DNA from: an uncultured Sphingomonadaceae bacterium
Lineage (GTDB): Bacteria; Pseudomonadota; Alphaproteobacteria; Sphingomonadales; Sphingomonadaceae
Length of the DNA: 64,000 nt
Assembly (NCBI GenBank): GCA_947497085.1
Contig: CANMFE010000002.1
Span: 620,001 to 684,000 of the forward strand
Reading direction: 5' to 3'
Below, one piece after another: positions 24,266 through 33,133 of the stretch (position 1 is its first letter; each line of letters opens with the position of its first letter). The notes below the pieces were generated by a model. It did not search any database. It saw only the letters and a program-made list of their open reading frames with translations, and was not told the DNA's origin. The position numbers and the translations under genes were made by a program.

Positions 24266-25626
24266 TAAGCAGCTTTCCTCCCGATTACACTACCTTGCAG
24301 ACTATTTGGCCCTGCGCTGTCAATATGCACATCCAGCATATCCCCAATTTTGGCATCGGGCGCGATGACATGGACAGATGTGAGCCAGGGCGTCTTGCCG
24401 ACCAGCTGTCCGTCTTTCTTGCCCTTCCGTTCCAGAAGAATGCGGGTGTCCTTGCCGTCCAGCTTGCGGTTGAAATCGAATTGCTGTTCGTTCAGCAGCG
24501 CTTGCAGCCTTTGCAGGCGTTCGTCCATGATTTCAGGGGCAATCTGCGTATCCATGTCGGCCGCGGGCGTGCCGGGGCGCGGGCTGTATTTGAACGAAAA
24601 TGCCTGCGAATAATTGGCCGCGCGAACGACTTCGAGAGTAGCCTCGAAATCCTCATCGCTTTCGCCTGGGAAGCCGACGATAAAGTCACCGGACAGCGCA
24701 ATATCAGGGCGCGCTGTACGCACCCGTTCGAGTATCTCGAGATAGCTTTTCACGGTGTGCGAGCGGTTCATCGCTTTCAATATGCGGTCGCTCCCCGATT
24801 GCACGGGCAGGTGCAGGTAGGGCATGAGCGATTCCACATCGCCATGCGCGTCAATTAGCGCCTGTGTCATGTCATTGGGGTGGCTGGTGGTATAGCGGAT
24901 ACGCTCCAGGCCATTTATCCTGTCCAGCGCGCGGATCAGCCCATCCAGTCCTTGCCGGTGTCCCTTGCCATCTTCGCTTTCCCAGGCGTTGACATTCTGA
25001 CCGAGCAGCGTGATCTCCTTGACCCCGCCATCAACCAGTGCTTTGGCTTCGTCGACAATTTCTGCCCAGGGCCGTGAAATTTCCGCGCCGCGTGTATAGG
25101 GCACCACGCAATAGGTGCAGAATTTGTCGCAGCCTTCCTGCACTGTCAGGAAAGCCGATGGGCGCGGCTGTTTTGGCCGACCGGGCAGCACGTCAAATTT
25201 GGAATTAGGCGGCATATCGGTATCAATCGCCTTGCGCCCGGTTTTGGCGGTGTTGATAAGCTCTGGCAGGCGGTGATAGGCTTGCGGTCCCACCACGATA
25301 TCGACGCTGGGCGCGCGGCGGGAGATTTCCTGCCCTTCAGCCTGCGCAACACAGCCTGCCACTGCGATCATGGGCGTGGAGCCGTCCTTGCGGCGCAACC
25401 GGCCAATATCGCTATAAACTTTTTCGGCCGCCTTTTCGCGGATATGACAGGTGTTGAGCACCACCAGATCGGCATCCTCACGCGTTTCGGAAGCCTGCAT
25501 GCCTTCTGCGGACAGCATTTCACCCATGCGCTCGCCGTCATAGACGTTCATCTGGCAACCGAATGACTTTACATAATAGGATTTGCCGCTGCTCAGCGGT
25601 TTTTTCGTTTTAGAATCTGTTGACAT
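24265..25626 (-). CDS. miaB: tRNA-2-methylthio-N6-dimethylallyladenosine synthase MiaB
   Basis: This 453-residue radical-SAM methylthiotransferase places a methylthio group on i6A37 of tRNA. The N-terminal cluster cysteines are in FGCQMN, NTCHIR and AGCVAQ. The radical-SAM C-x3-C-x2-C is in GCDKFCTYCVVP near residue 170. A C-terminal TRAM domain (about 375-440) is present. It lies 8 bp after plsC and overlaps phoH by one base. Confidence 0.96.
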   Translation of the reverse strand: MSTDSKTKKPLSSGKSYYVKSFGCQMNVYDGERMGEMLSAEGMQASETREDADLVVLNTCHIREKAAEKVYSDIGRLRRKDGSTPMIAVAGCVAQAEGQEISRRAPSVDIVVGPQAYHRLPELINTAKTGRKAIDTDMPPNSKFDVLPGRPKQPRPSAFLTVQEGCDKFCTYCVVPYTRGAEISRPWAEIVDEAKALVDGGVKEITLLGQNVNAWESEDGKGHRQGLDGLIRALDRINGLERIRYTTSHPNDMTQALIDAHGDVESLMPYLHLPVQSGSDRILKAMNRSHTVKSYLEILERVRTARPDIALSGDFIVGFPGESDEDFEATLEVVRAANYSQAFSFKYSPRPGTPAADMDTQIAPEIMDERLQRLQALLNEQQFDFNRKLDGKDTRILLERKGKKDGQLVGKTPWLTSVHVIAPDAKIGDMLDVHIDSAGPNSLQGSVIGRKAA

Positions 25627-25634
25627 GAGCTGGC

Positions 25635-26492
25635 CTATACACCCGGCGCTCCGGCCTGGCTAGCCGAAAGCGATGTGTCCAAAGCGGTCTGTATCCGCTC
25701 GCGGGCTTCGGCGACAATCGCCTTGCGGTCGTTATATTCGCGCGGATCAAATGGGTCGAGATAATGAATATCAACCTTGAAAGATCCGGGGCGCGACAAA
25801 AGCCGCCATGCATTTTGCGGTGCGGTTTCATCACCGATCCACGACACATCATCACGGTATTTGCCCAGGTCGATATAGACAGGTTGCACCAGAAGCCCTG
25901 ACGGCGGGGGGTTGAGCGCGGCCAGCAATGGTGCCTTGAACGGCAGCAGCATCGTGCCATCGGTGGTGGTGCCTTCCGGAAAGATGGTGACCGCCCATGT
26001 TTCTTCCAATGCTTCGCGCAACTGGTTGATCTGATCCGCCACGCCCATGCGGTTTTGGCGTGAAATAAATATGGTGTTGTTCAGCCTGCACAGCCAGCCG
26101 ACAATGGGCCAGTGCGCGATTTCTTCTTTCGATACAAACGAAGTTCCGTTCACGCCGCCCAGCATTGGAATATCGAACCAGGAAAGGTGGTTGGCGAGCA
26201 GAACTACATCACGCCGGATCGGTGTGCCTATCTTGCGAATGCGCGCGCCGCAGATATAGCTGACTGCCCGCAGGAACCAGCGGGGCCATGGATTGGGAAG
26301 CCGCAATATCCGCCAGATATAATAGAAAGGAACACAGACCAGCAGCAAGAGGACCAGCAGAAGGACGCGGATTGCAAACGTCACATATCCGAAAGGGCCC
26401 GCGCCCTTCCAGGTTTCATAGGGCATGGGACGTTCGACCTGTTCTTCAAACAATAGTTGGTTATCCGTCTTTACGTGAGAGGGAAACTCCAT
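25635..26492 (-). CDS. plsC: 1-acyl-sn-glycerol-3-phosphate acyltransferase (PlsC-type)
   Basis: This 285-residue membrane acyltransferase has a hydrophobic anchor at about 35-60, the H-x4-D catalytic motif in NHLSWFD near 100, and a glycerol-phosphate binding FPEGTTTDG near 175. It makes phosphatidic acid in phospholipid synthesis. ATG 26492 has GGAG six bases upstream and overlaps the fur 3' end by 32 bp; ATG 26426 is the alternative without overlap. The C-terminal tail is Ala/Ser-rich. Confidence 0.9.
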   Translation of the reverse strand: MEFPSHVKTDNQLLFEEQVERPMPYETWKGAGPFGYVTFAIRVLLLVLLLLVCVPFYYIWRILRLPNPWPRWFLRAVSYICGARIRKIGTPIRRDVVLLANHLSWFDIPMLGGVNGTSFVSKEEIAHWPIVGWLCRLNNTIFISRQNRMGVADQINQLREALEETWAVTIFPEGTTTDGTMLLPFKAPLLAALNPPPSGLLVQPVYIDLGKYRDDVSWIGDETAPQNAWRLLSRPGSFKVDIHYLDPFDPREYNDRKAIVAEARERIQTALDTSLSASQAGAPGV

Positions 26493-26886
26493 AAAGCTCC
26501 ATCCTGTGATCGACGAGGCGGTAACCCAGTTTTTCGGCAATCTGCTTTTGCAGGAGCTCGAGTTCAGGATCTACAAATTCGACGACCTTGCCGGTTTCCA
26601 CATCTATCAGGTGATCGTGATGGGCCTCTGGCGCAGCTTCATAACGTGCACGGCCGTCGCCAAAATCATGGCGGTCCAGTATACCTGCTTCCTCGAACAG
26701 GCGAACGGTGCGGTACACCGTTGCAATGGAAATCCGCTCATCAATGGCGGAAGCGCGCTCGTGCACTTTTTCGACATCGGGATGGTCGTCGCTTTCGGAT
26801 AGAACCTTGGCAATGACTCGCCGCTGGTCTGTGATCCGCAATCCGCGCTCTGCACATAATGCTTCCAGGTCTATTTTCTGGTGCAT
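26461..26886 (-). CDS. fur: Fur-family metal-responsive repressor
   Basis: This 141-residue protein has a winged-helix domain with GLRITDQRRVIAKVL near 15 and ISIATVYRTVRLFEEAGIL near 52, then a dimer domain with HHDHLIDVETGKVVEF near 95. It lacks the C-x2-C pairs that hold structural zinc in gammaproteobacterial Fur, as in many alphaproteobacterial Fur/Mur proteins, so iron versus manganese sensing cannot be told from sequence. The 3' end overlaps plsC. A Fur-box-like site occurs elsewhere in the window (52112-52132). Confidence 0.9.
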   Translation of the reverse strand: MHQKIDLEALCAERGLRITDQRRVIAKVLSESDDHPDVEKVHERASAIDERISIATVYRTVRLFEEAGILDRHDFGDGRARYEAAPEAHHDHLIDVETGKVVEFVDPELELLQKQIAEKLGYRLVDHRMELYGVSLSRKDG

Positions 26887-26927
26887 AAAAGCTCATTTCC
26901 CTAAATAATATATGGCCTGAAACAAAT

Positions 26928-26963
26928 CAGGCTGTGACCGCCAATGTAGAGCGTCACAGCCTG
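26928..26963 (-). terminator. Probable terminator after mucR
   Basis: Perfect 11-bp arms CAGGCTGTGAC and GTCACAGCCTG enclose a 14-base loop, 47 bp past the mucR stop. On the minus strand ATTTGTTTC follows. It separates mucR from fur, so fur probably has its own promoter at about 26890-26925. Confidence 0.7.
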
Positions 26964-27009
26964 TTTGCAAGCCAGTGGGTGGCAAGATTTCTGTGTATGG
27001 CCAGCGAAT

Positions 27010-27438
27010 TTATTTCTTTTTGCGTTTGCCGGGTTTGCGGCCCAGACCGATTTTTTTGGCTAATTCGCGGCGCTTTTTCGCGTAATTTGGGGCCACCATC
27101 GGATAATCGGAAGGCAAGTCCCAGCGTTGGCGATAGTCATCCGGTGTCATGCCATATGCGGTCATAAGGTGACGTTTCAGCATTTTCAGCTTTTTGCCGT
27201 CTTCAAGGCAGACAATATAGTCGGGTTTTATCGAAGCACGGACAGAAACGGCTGGATCCGGACGCTCTTCTTCCTGTTCAATATCAGCAGGTTTTAGACC
27301 TGTGAGTGTGTCATGCACGTTCTGGATAAGTAGCGGCATATCAGAGACGGCAACACTATTATTACTTACATGGGCGGAAACGATATCTGCCGTCAGTGTG
27401 ACGAGCATTTCGTGCATTTCATTAGTATTCTCTGTCAT
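27010..27438 (-). CDS. mucR: MucR/Ros-family transcriptional regulator
   Basis: This 142-residue protein ends in the Ros/MucR zinc-finger region: IVCLEDGKKLKMLKRHL near residue 80, then TAYGMTPDDYRQRWDLP, and a very basic tail (GRKPGKRKKK). Only one cysteine is present where classical Ros has C-x2-C (Asp takes the second place). MucR proteins are H-NS-like silencers binding AT-rich DNA and controlling envelope, motility and cell-cycle genes. The upstream 110 bp is strikingly AT-rich, fitting self-regulation. Confidence 0.9.
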   Translation of the reverse strand: MTENTNEMHEMLVTLTADIVSAHVSNNSVAVSDMPLLIQNVHDTLTGLKPADIEQEEERPDPAVSVRASIKPDYIVCLEDGKKLKMLKRHLMTAYGMTPDDYRQRWDLPSDYPMVAPNYAKKRRELAKKIGLGRKPGKRKKK

Positions 27439-27444
27439 GTTATT

Positions 27445-27545
27445 TGTACAACCCTTTGTTTTATAATTATAATTAATTTTTATGTATTTTTATACATCGC
27501 CTTAACTAAAGCTATAGTGATGAAAATCAAGCAGTATTGCGAGCT
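27445..27545. promoter_or_regulatory. AT-rich mucR promoter region
   Basis: About 100 bp with long A/T runs and several T-A steps lies upstream of mucR, after the rimI stop. MucR homologues bind such DNA, so autoregulation is likely. No exact operator consensus was assigned. Confidence 0.5.
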
Positions 27546-27549
27546 TGTT

Positions 27550-28038
27550 TTACAGTTTGCGAGTATAAGTCAAAGCATCAAATTTTGTACCGTTTTGGCC
27601 GGTATAATAGTTTACGCGCTCACCGGTCTGTATAAATTGCATTTTTTCATATAAACGCCGTGCAGAGTTATTATGCCTTACTTCCAGAAACATTTTTTTG
27701 CATCCGCGCCCCCTGCTTTGATCCAAAAGACGTGACAGCATTGTTTCTCCGAGTCCGTTTCCACGAAAGTCGGGGTGTACCGCGATGAGCAAAAGCTCTT
27801 CTTCATCAGCCACGGCACGGCTCAATGTGAAAGCGGCTGGTTCTCCTGACGCAGACAGGGCGACCTGATTGTGGCTGAGCGGCATGGCGAGCATTGACAG
27901 CGTCTGCATGTAATTCCAGCCTTCTCCATATTCCGGGTCAAACGCATCGCGCATCACCACCATCGCCGGTTGCATGAAATCTTCCGCGACCAGTTCGTCC
28001 TGAAATATGAAAGGTTGGATTTTATGCTGCGACGCCAT
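27550..28038 (-). CDS. rimI: Ribosomal-protein-alanine N-acetyltransferase-like (RimI)
   Basis: This 162-residue GNAT-fold enzyme has the acetyl-CoA loop VHPDFRGNGLGETML near residue 88, then KKMFLEVRHNNSARRLYEKMQF near 115, which is the RimI signature. Family members acetylate N-terminal alanine of ribosomal protein S18 and other proteins. ATG 28038 is chosen because the longer frame runs into tsaB. It lies 8 bp after tsaB, the common tsaB-rimI pairing. Confidence 0.9.
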   Translation of the reverse strand: MASQHKIQPFIFQDELVAEDFMQPAMVVMRDAFDPEYGEGWNYMQTLSMLAMPLSHNQVALSASGEPAAFTLSRAVADEEELLLIAVHPDFRGNGLGETMLSRLLDQSRGRGCKKMFLEVRHNNSARRLYEKMQFIQTGERVNYYTGQNGTKFDALTYTRKL

Positions 28039-28046
28039 GACGCCCC

Positions 28047-28679
28047 TTAACGCGTTCTTGCTGGCTGTGCCATCGGTTTCGCATCGGGTGCGCGGCCATA
28101 AACAGGCTCGGCAGCCAGTGTGCGCGCCTGCTCGGACAAGCGCATCGCCTGACGGGCATCGGGCCATAATGGAAGAGCGCGTACATTATCGTGCAGGCTG
28201 GCCAAATTTTCGCTGCCACTGCCCGCAACCAGATTATATTGCAGCCACGCTATAGCAGCATCGGGTTTAAGTGATGTCAGTTCGCCTGCGGCACTGCCAT
28301 CGGATGTATATGATTGCATAAAAAATTCGCCATGACCGCCATGCATGGCGATATCGACTCCATCTGCGCCGTGCTGCTGAGCGAGTGCCATGGTAGCCAC
28401 CAGTCCAAGGCAGTTATAGCCGGTAACGGGTGCCTTCCATGCCAGCCCCAGCGCCTTTGCCGCAGACAGGCCGACGCGCAGGCCGGTAAAGCTACCCGGA
28501 CCGCAATTGACGACAATGGCATCTGCCTTGCCATTGCCAGGCAAGGCGGCAATCATGGGCACCAGCCGTTCGGCATGACCGCGGCCCAATTTTATATAAT
28601 CGCCCGCAATCAAGCTATCGCCATCGAACAATGCGACAGAACAGGCTTCTGTCGCGGTATCAATGACAAGCGTGCGCAT
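28047..28679 (-). CDS. tsaB: tRNA threonylcarbamoyladenosine synthesis protein TsaB
   Basis: This 210-residue ASKHA-fold protein begins MRTLVIDTATEACSVALFD and carries VNCGPGSFTGLRVGLSAAKALG near residue 60, the TsaB hallmark. TsaB is the scaffold partner of TsaD in making t6A37 in ANN-decoding tRNAs. It is 14 bp after the nitroreductase gene and 8 bp before rimI. Confidence 0.95.
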   Translation of the reverse strand: MRTLVIDTATEACSVALFDGDSLIAGDYIKLGRGHAERLVPMIAALPGNGKADAIVVNCGPGSFTGLRVGLSAAKALGLAWKAPVTGYNCLGLVATMALAQQHGADGVDIAMHGGHGEFFMQSYTSDGSAAGELTSLKPDAAIAWLQYNLVAGSGSENLASLHDNVRALPLWPDARQAMRLSEQARTLAAEPVYGRAPDAKPMAQPARTR

Positions 28680-28693
28680 ATCCCCGCGATCAA

Positions 28694-29287
28694 TCAGGCG
28701 ATGGAATTGAATTTATCGAAGTCAGGGCGCGGACTGCGTTCGAAAATCGTATCGGGATCGCCATAGCCCAGCGTGGAAATAAAATTCGACTTGATGTGCG
28801 GGGTATCGCCAAAAAATTCCTGGTCCACAGCTTCATTGTCAAAACCCGACATGGGGCCGGTGTCGAGGCCCAGTGCGCGTGCTGCAATGATGAAATAGGC
28901 GCCTTGCAGCGACGAATTGCGAAAGGCACCCTGTACGCGGCCTTCCGGATCATTTTCAAACCAGCTTTTGGCATCGGTGTGCGGGAAAAGTTCGGGCAGG
29001 TACTCGTGGAAATTCTGGTCCATGCCAATAATGACCGACACAGGCGCTTTCAGTATCTTGTCCCGGTTCCCTTCGCTAGAGCGTTCGGCAAGGCGTTTCT
29101 TGGCATCGTCACTGGTGCACCAGATCAGCCGCGCGGGCAGCATATTGGCCGATGTAGGTCCCATTTTCATCAGATCCCAGATATCTTTCAGCTGCTGCTT
29201 GCTGACTGGTTTATCATGATATCCATTATAGGTTCTTGCCTTGCGGAATATCTGGTCAAGCGCGGCATCGGAAATTGGCTGTGACAT
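28694..29287 (-). CDS. Nitroreductase family (RutE/HadB-like)
   Basis: This 197-residue flavoprotein has the N-terminal R-T-Y-N-G-Y/H block near residue 18, MGPTSANMLPARLIWC near 43 for FMN contact, and a C-terminal LGYGDPDTIFERSPRPDFDK. This is the RutE/HadB branch, which reduces malonic semialdehyde or similar substrates with NAD(P)H. No rut operon is nearby, so the physiological substrate is open. Confidence 0.87.
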   Translation of the reverse strand: MSQPISDAALDQIFRKARTYNGYHDKPVSKQQLKDIWDLMKMGPTSANMLPARLIWCTSDDAKKRLAERSSEGNRDKILKAPVSVIIGMDQNFHEYLPELFPHTDAKSWFENDPEGRVQGAFRNSSLQGAYFIIAARALGLDTGPMSGFDNEAVDQEFFGDTPHIKSNFISTLGYGDPDTIFERSPRPDFDKFNSIA

Positions 29288-29332
29288 ATCTGGTCTTTCT
29301 ATTTGGTCTGCAATTCGGTCCCGGCAGGCTGG

Positions 29333-29908
29333 TTAGGCTGCACGCACCTCGACGACTTCAGGAACATAATGTTTCAAAAGCGATTCAATCCCCTGCTTCA
29401 GCGTTGCCGAAGAAGAGGGGCAACCGGCACAGGCACCCTGCATCTGAAGATATACGATGCCTTCATTGAAGCCGCGATAGACGATGTCACCGCCATCATT
29501 GGCCACTGCCGGGCGGACGCGTGTTTCGATAAGTTCCTTTATCTGTGCGACAATATCGGCATCTTCGAGATTTTCCTCCCACTCATCATTCTCCGCAGGC
29601 ACAGAGATAGCGGCAGCCGATCCGGGTTTGAACAGTGGCATGTTCGCCGAAAAATGATCGAGCAGCACGGAAAGCACATTCGGTTTCAGATCACTCCATG
29701 GCACGCCAAGCGCAGCCGTGACGGAAATGAAGTCGCTGCCAAAAAACACGCCGGTCACATCGCCCAGATTGAAAAGCGCTTCGGCGAGCGGGGATATCTC
29801 CGCATCTTCGGGGGATGCAAAATCGCGCGTTCCGCTTTCCATGACGGTCTGTCCTGGCAAGAATTTAATCGTGGCCGGGTTCGGTGTGTTTTCGGTTTCT
29901 ATCAACAT
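29333..29908 (-). CDS. nfuA: NifU-like Fe-S cluster carrier (NfuA type)
   Basis: This 191-residue protein has an N-terminal Nfu_N domain (MLIETENTPNPATIKFLPG) and a C-terminal NifU domain with the cluster-binding C-x2-C in GACAGCPSSS near residue 160. It carries and delivers iron-sulfur clusters, for example to radical-SAM proteins such as MiaB encoded further along the block. A 7-bp perfect hairpin (29905-29920) covers its start codon region. Confidence 0.92.
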   Translation of the reverse strand: MLIETENTPNPATIKFLPGQTVMESGTRDFASPEDAEISPLAEALFNLGDVTGVFFGSDFISVTAALGVPWSDLKPNVLSVLLDHFSANMPLFKPGSAAAISVPAENDEWEENLEDADIVAQIKELIETRVRPAVANDGGDIVYRGFNEGIVYLQMQGACAGCPSSSATLKQGIESLLKHYVPEVVEVRAA

Positions 29909-30049
29909 GGGTTCCCATGTGGTGCAAAACGGTGCTGGCTTCAAGTGTGGCTTTCCTGTTTTCCTCTCAGGAGGCGCGCCGTTCCTGCCGGTTTAAAAAT
30001 GCATCATATTCACTGGCCAGTAAGAATTGGTCTGTTTATAGCTGCTTTC

Positions 30050-32941
30050 ATGAAAACAAAATTCCGTTGCACGGCCCTTTCGGCGTTCGCCCTTTCACTC
30101 ACGCTATCTGCTTCCCCTGTATTGGCTCAGCAGACACAGCCGTTTGCTACTGCGTCCGAGCAGGCGGAGGAACTGCCCTGGCTATATGAAAACAGCAACA
30201 TCCCGGTGGATACCGAGTGGAAGTTCGGTGTTCTGGAAAACGGCCTGCGTTACGCCGTGCGCAATAATGGTGTCCCCCCTGGGCAGGTGGCTATCCGCAT
30301 TCGCATTGATGCAGGTTCGCTGATGGAGAAAGACAGTGAACAGGGTTTTGCCCATTTGCTGGAGCACATGACATTTCGCGGGTCAAAATATGTACCTGAC
30401 GGTGATGTCATTAAGATATGGCAGAGGTTCGGGGCAACGTTTGGCAGCGACAGCAATGCCGAAACCACACCAACGCAGACAGTCTATAAGCTTGACCTGC
30501 CCAATGCGAGTGCGGCCGGGCTGGATGAAAGCATCAAGATTTTGTCAGGGATGATCCGTGAGCCGGGCCTGACCGACGCCTCCCTGAAAAGCGAGGTGCC
30601 GATCGTGCTGGCTGAACTCAGGGAACGTGCCGGGGCACAGGCTCGAGTCAGTGATGCGACGCGGCAGGAACTGTTCAAGGGGCAGAGGCTGGCCACGCGT
30701 TCGCCCATTGGAACGGTTGAAACACTGATGGCCGCAAATTCCGGGTCAGTACGGGCTTTTCACAAGCGCTGGTATCGTCCCGAAAATACAGTGATTGTTG
30801 TGTCGGGCGATGGCGAACCTGCCATGTTTGCCGAACTGCTCAATAAATATTTTGCCGATTGGGATGTAAATGGCGCAGCGGATCGGCACCCTGACTTTGG
30901 TGACCCAAAGCCTGATCCCGGCGATGATAACGCCATCAGTACGGCTTTCCTTGTCGAACCGACATTTCCGCATATTGTCAACTATGCCATTCTTCGTCCA
31001 TGGCGGCAGGTTAATGATACGATCTCATATAATCAGGGGCTTTTCATCGACCTGCTGGCGACGAGCATGATCCAGCGGCGGCTTGAGGCGCGCGCGCGCG
31101 GCGGCGGCAGCTTTCTACAGGCGAATGTGTATCAGGATGATGTAAGCCGTTCGGCGGACGGTACTTTTGTCAACATCATTCCAATTGGGGATGACTGGCA
31201 GGCAGCGCTGGATGATGTGCGCTCCGTGATAGAAGATGCACGCACAAATCCTCCAACCGAGGAGGAAATCGCGCGCGAGGTGGCGGAATTCGACAATGCG
31301 TTGCTCGTGGGTGTCGAGACAGCGGATACCGAAGCGGGGGCAAACAAGGCAGACGAGATAGTCAATGCGGTCGACATCCGTGAAACTGTCGCATCGGCGC
31401 AGGCAGCGCTCGACATATTCCGCGATGCGCGCCCGCTGTTTACGCCTGAAAGGTTACTGCAATCGACACAGGCACTTTTTCAGGGCGATGTCACGCGCGG
31501 TATATTGATCGCGCCAAAGCCTGTTGAAAATGGGGCCGAGATGCTTGAGGCTGCGCTGGCAAAACGTATTGAGGCTTCGACGGATGCGCGCCTTTCAGCA
31601 GAAAATATAGGGTTTGATGATCTGCCTGATTTGGGCAAGGCGGGGCAGGTGATCCAGACCGAAGACCTTGATATGCTTGGTATGGAAGTGGTGACATTGT
31701 CGAATGGCGTGCGTGCGCTGCTTTATTCCAACGATGCTGAAGTTGCCAAGGTTTACGTAAAAGTCCGTTTTGGAAATGGATATAAAGCATTTTCACAGGA
31801 TGAAAGCGCGCAGATATGGGCCGGTGAAACAGCACTTGTCGATAGCGGAGTGGGTGACCTGGATCGGGAAAAGCTCGACCGGCTGACAACGGGCCGAGCC
31901 ATTAATTTCAACTTTGAAATTGATGATGATGCGTTTGAGTTCAATGCGACTACAAAACCTGCTGATCTTAAGGACCAGTTGCACCTGTTTGCATCAAAGC
32001 TGGCTGCGCCGCGATGGGACGCAGCGCCAATCACGCGGGCAAAGGCCGGCGGTAAATTGTCGTACAATACCTATGCCATGGCGCCGCAGACTGTCATGGA
32101 GCGTGATTTTAGCTGGCTGGTGCGGGGCAAGGACAATCGCTGGAAAACACCGACGCCTATTGAACTGGATGCACTGACTCCGGAAGGTTTTCGGTCTGTC
32201 TGGGAACCTATATTATCAAGTGGTCCCATTGAAGTGATGCTGTTCGGTGATTTCAGGCGCGAAGATGCAATCGCCGCGCTTGAGCAGACATTTGGCGCTC
32301 TCGGATCGCGCGGCGTTTCGCCGATAGCGGCTGGCGCGGAAGAAGTTGAGTTCCCGTCTGAAGGCGGTCCGGCAATTTTGCGGCATCGCGGTGATGTGAA
32401 CCAGGCTGCGGCTGTTATTGCCTGGCCCACGGGCGGCGGCTTGCAGGATGCACGGGAGAGCCGGCAGCTTGAGATACTGGCATCACTTTTTAACAACCGC
32501 CTTTTTGAAAAATTCCGTGAGCAGGCCGGAGCAAGCTACGCGCCGCAGGTCACAAATTTCTGGCCGATGAAATTTCCCAAGGGCGGCTATGTTGCCGCTA
32601 TCAGCCAGTTGGAACCCAAAAATATTCCGCTATTTTTTGAGATAGCTGAAGAAATTGCTGCTGATCTGGCCGCGAATCCCGTTAGTGCAGATGAATTGGC
32701 ACGCATTACTGAACCGCTGAAACAGGCTATTGAACGCTCCAGCACAGGCAATTCATTCTGGATGTGGCAATTGGAAGGTGCATCATATGACCGTAATATC
32801 GTACGGGCACTTCGGACTTTATATGGTGATTACACGGTGACCACACCTGCGCAGATGCAGGCGCTGGCCATGAAGTACCTGTCAGGCAACAAGTGGAAAA
32901 TGATGGCCTTGCCTGAGGATAGCGATATACCAAAAGAGTAA
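30050..32941 (+). CDS. M16-family zinc metalloprotease (PqqL-like), periplasmic
   Basis: This 963-residue protein has a signal peptide (MKTKFRCTALSAFALSL then SASPVLAQ). Four M16 domains form two halves. The active half has H-x2-E-H in FAHLLEHMTFRG near residue 102 and the downstream Glu region near 180. The second half (from about 540) lacks H-x2-E-H and should be structural. Such enzymes degrade short peptides in the periplasm. The frame is open for 249 codons upstream across the opposite-strand nfuA; ATG 30050 gives the only sensible signal peptide. Confidence 0.9.
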   Translation: MKTKFRCTALSAFALSLTLSASPVLAQQTQPFATASEQAEELPWLYENSNIPVDTEWKFGVLENGLRYAVRNNGVPPGQVAIRIRIDAGSLMEKDSEQGFAHLLEHMTFRGSKYVPDGDVIKIWQRFGATFGSDSNAETTPTQTVYKLDLPNASAAGLDESIKILSGMIREPGLTDASLKSEVPIVLAELRERAGAQARVSDATRQELFKGQRLATRSPIGTVETLMAANSGSVRAFHKRWYRPENTVIVVSGDGEPAMFAELLNKYFADWDVNGAADRHPDFGDPKPDPGDDNAISTAFLVEPTFPHIVNYAILRPWRQVNDTISYNQGLFIDLLATSMIQRRLEARARGGGSFLQANVYQDDVSRSADGTFVNIIPIGDDWQAALDDVRSVIEDARTNPPTEEEIAREVAEFDNALLVGVETADTEAGANKADEIVNAVDIRETVASAQAALDIFRDARPLFTPERLLQSTQALFQGDVTRGILIAPKPVENGAEMLEAALAKRIEASTDARLSAENIGFDDLPDLGKAGQVIQTEDLDMLGMEVVTLSNGVRALLYSNDAEVAKVYVKVRFGNGYKAFSQDESAQIWAGETALVDSGVGDLDREKLDRLTTGRAINFNFEIDDDAFEFNATTKPADLKDQLHLFASKLAAPRWDAAPITRAKAGGKLSYNTYAMAPQTVMERDFSWLVRGKDNRWKTPTPIELDALTPEGFRSVWEPILSSGPIEVMLFGDFRREDAIAALEQTFGALGSRGVSPIAAGAEEVEFPSEGGPAILRHRGDVNQAAAVIAWPTGGGLQDARESRQLEILASLFNNRLFEKFREQAGASYAPQVTNFWPMKFPKGGYVAAISQLEPKNIPLFFEIAEEIAADLAANPVSADELARITEPLKQAIERSSTGNSFWMWQLEGASYDRNIVRALRTLYGDYTVTTPAQMQALAMKYLSGNKWKMMALPEDSDIPKE

Positions 32942-33055
32942 CTGCTATCCAGCATATCTCCAGGCAAAACACGATTTGTTGCAAAGATTGTTTCAAATGA
33001 AACCCTGTATTTGGACATAAAATATCTTGCAAGCTGCCGTTAAAACTCGCAATCA

Positions 33056-33074
33056 AATTAAGTAACACTTAATT
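33056..33074. promoter_or_regulatory. Palindromic operator candidate upstream of aroG (CtrA-like spacing)
   Basis: AATTAAGT and ACTTAATT form a perfect 8-bp palindrome around AAC. It also reads TTAA-N7-TTAA, the core spacing of CtrA sites, but in an AT-rich context, so chance is possible. It lies 60-78 bp upstream of the TTG start. Confidence 0.4.
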
Positions 33075-33133
33075 AATCTATATTGCGCCCATATTCTGGG
33101 TACGTTGACACGATTGAATTTGGAGTAAGAGCA

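Noticed and set aside
29303..30049. 249-codon upstream extension of the M16 protease frame
   Set aside because: It is antisense to the well-supported nfuA gene, and the signal peptide starts at ATG 30050.
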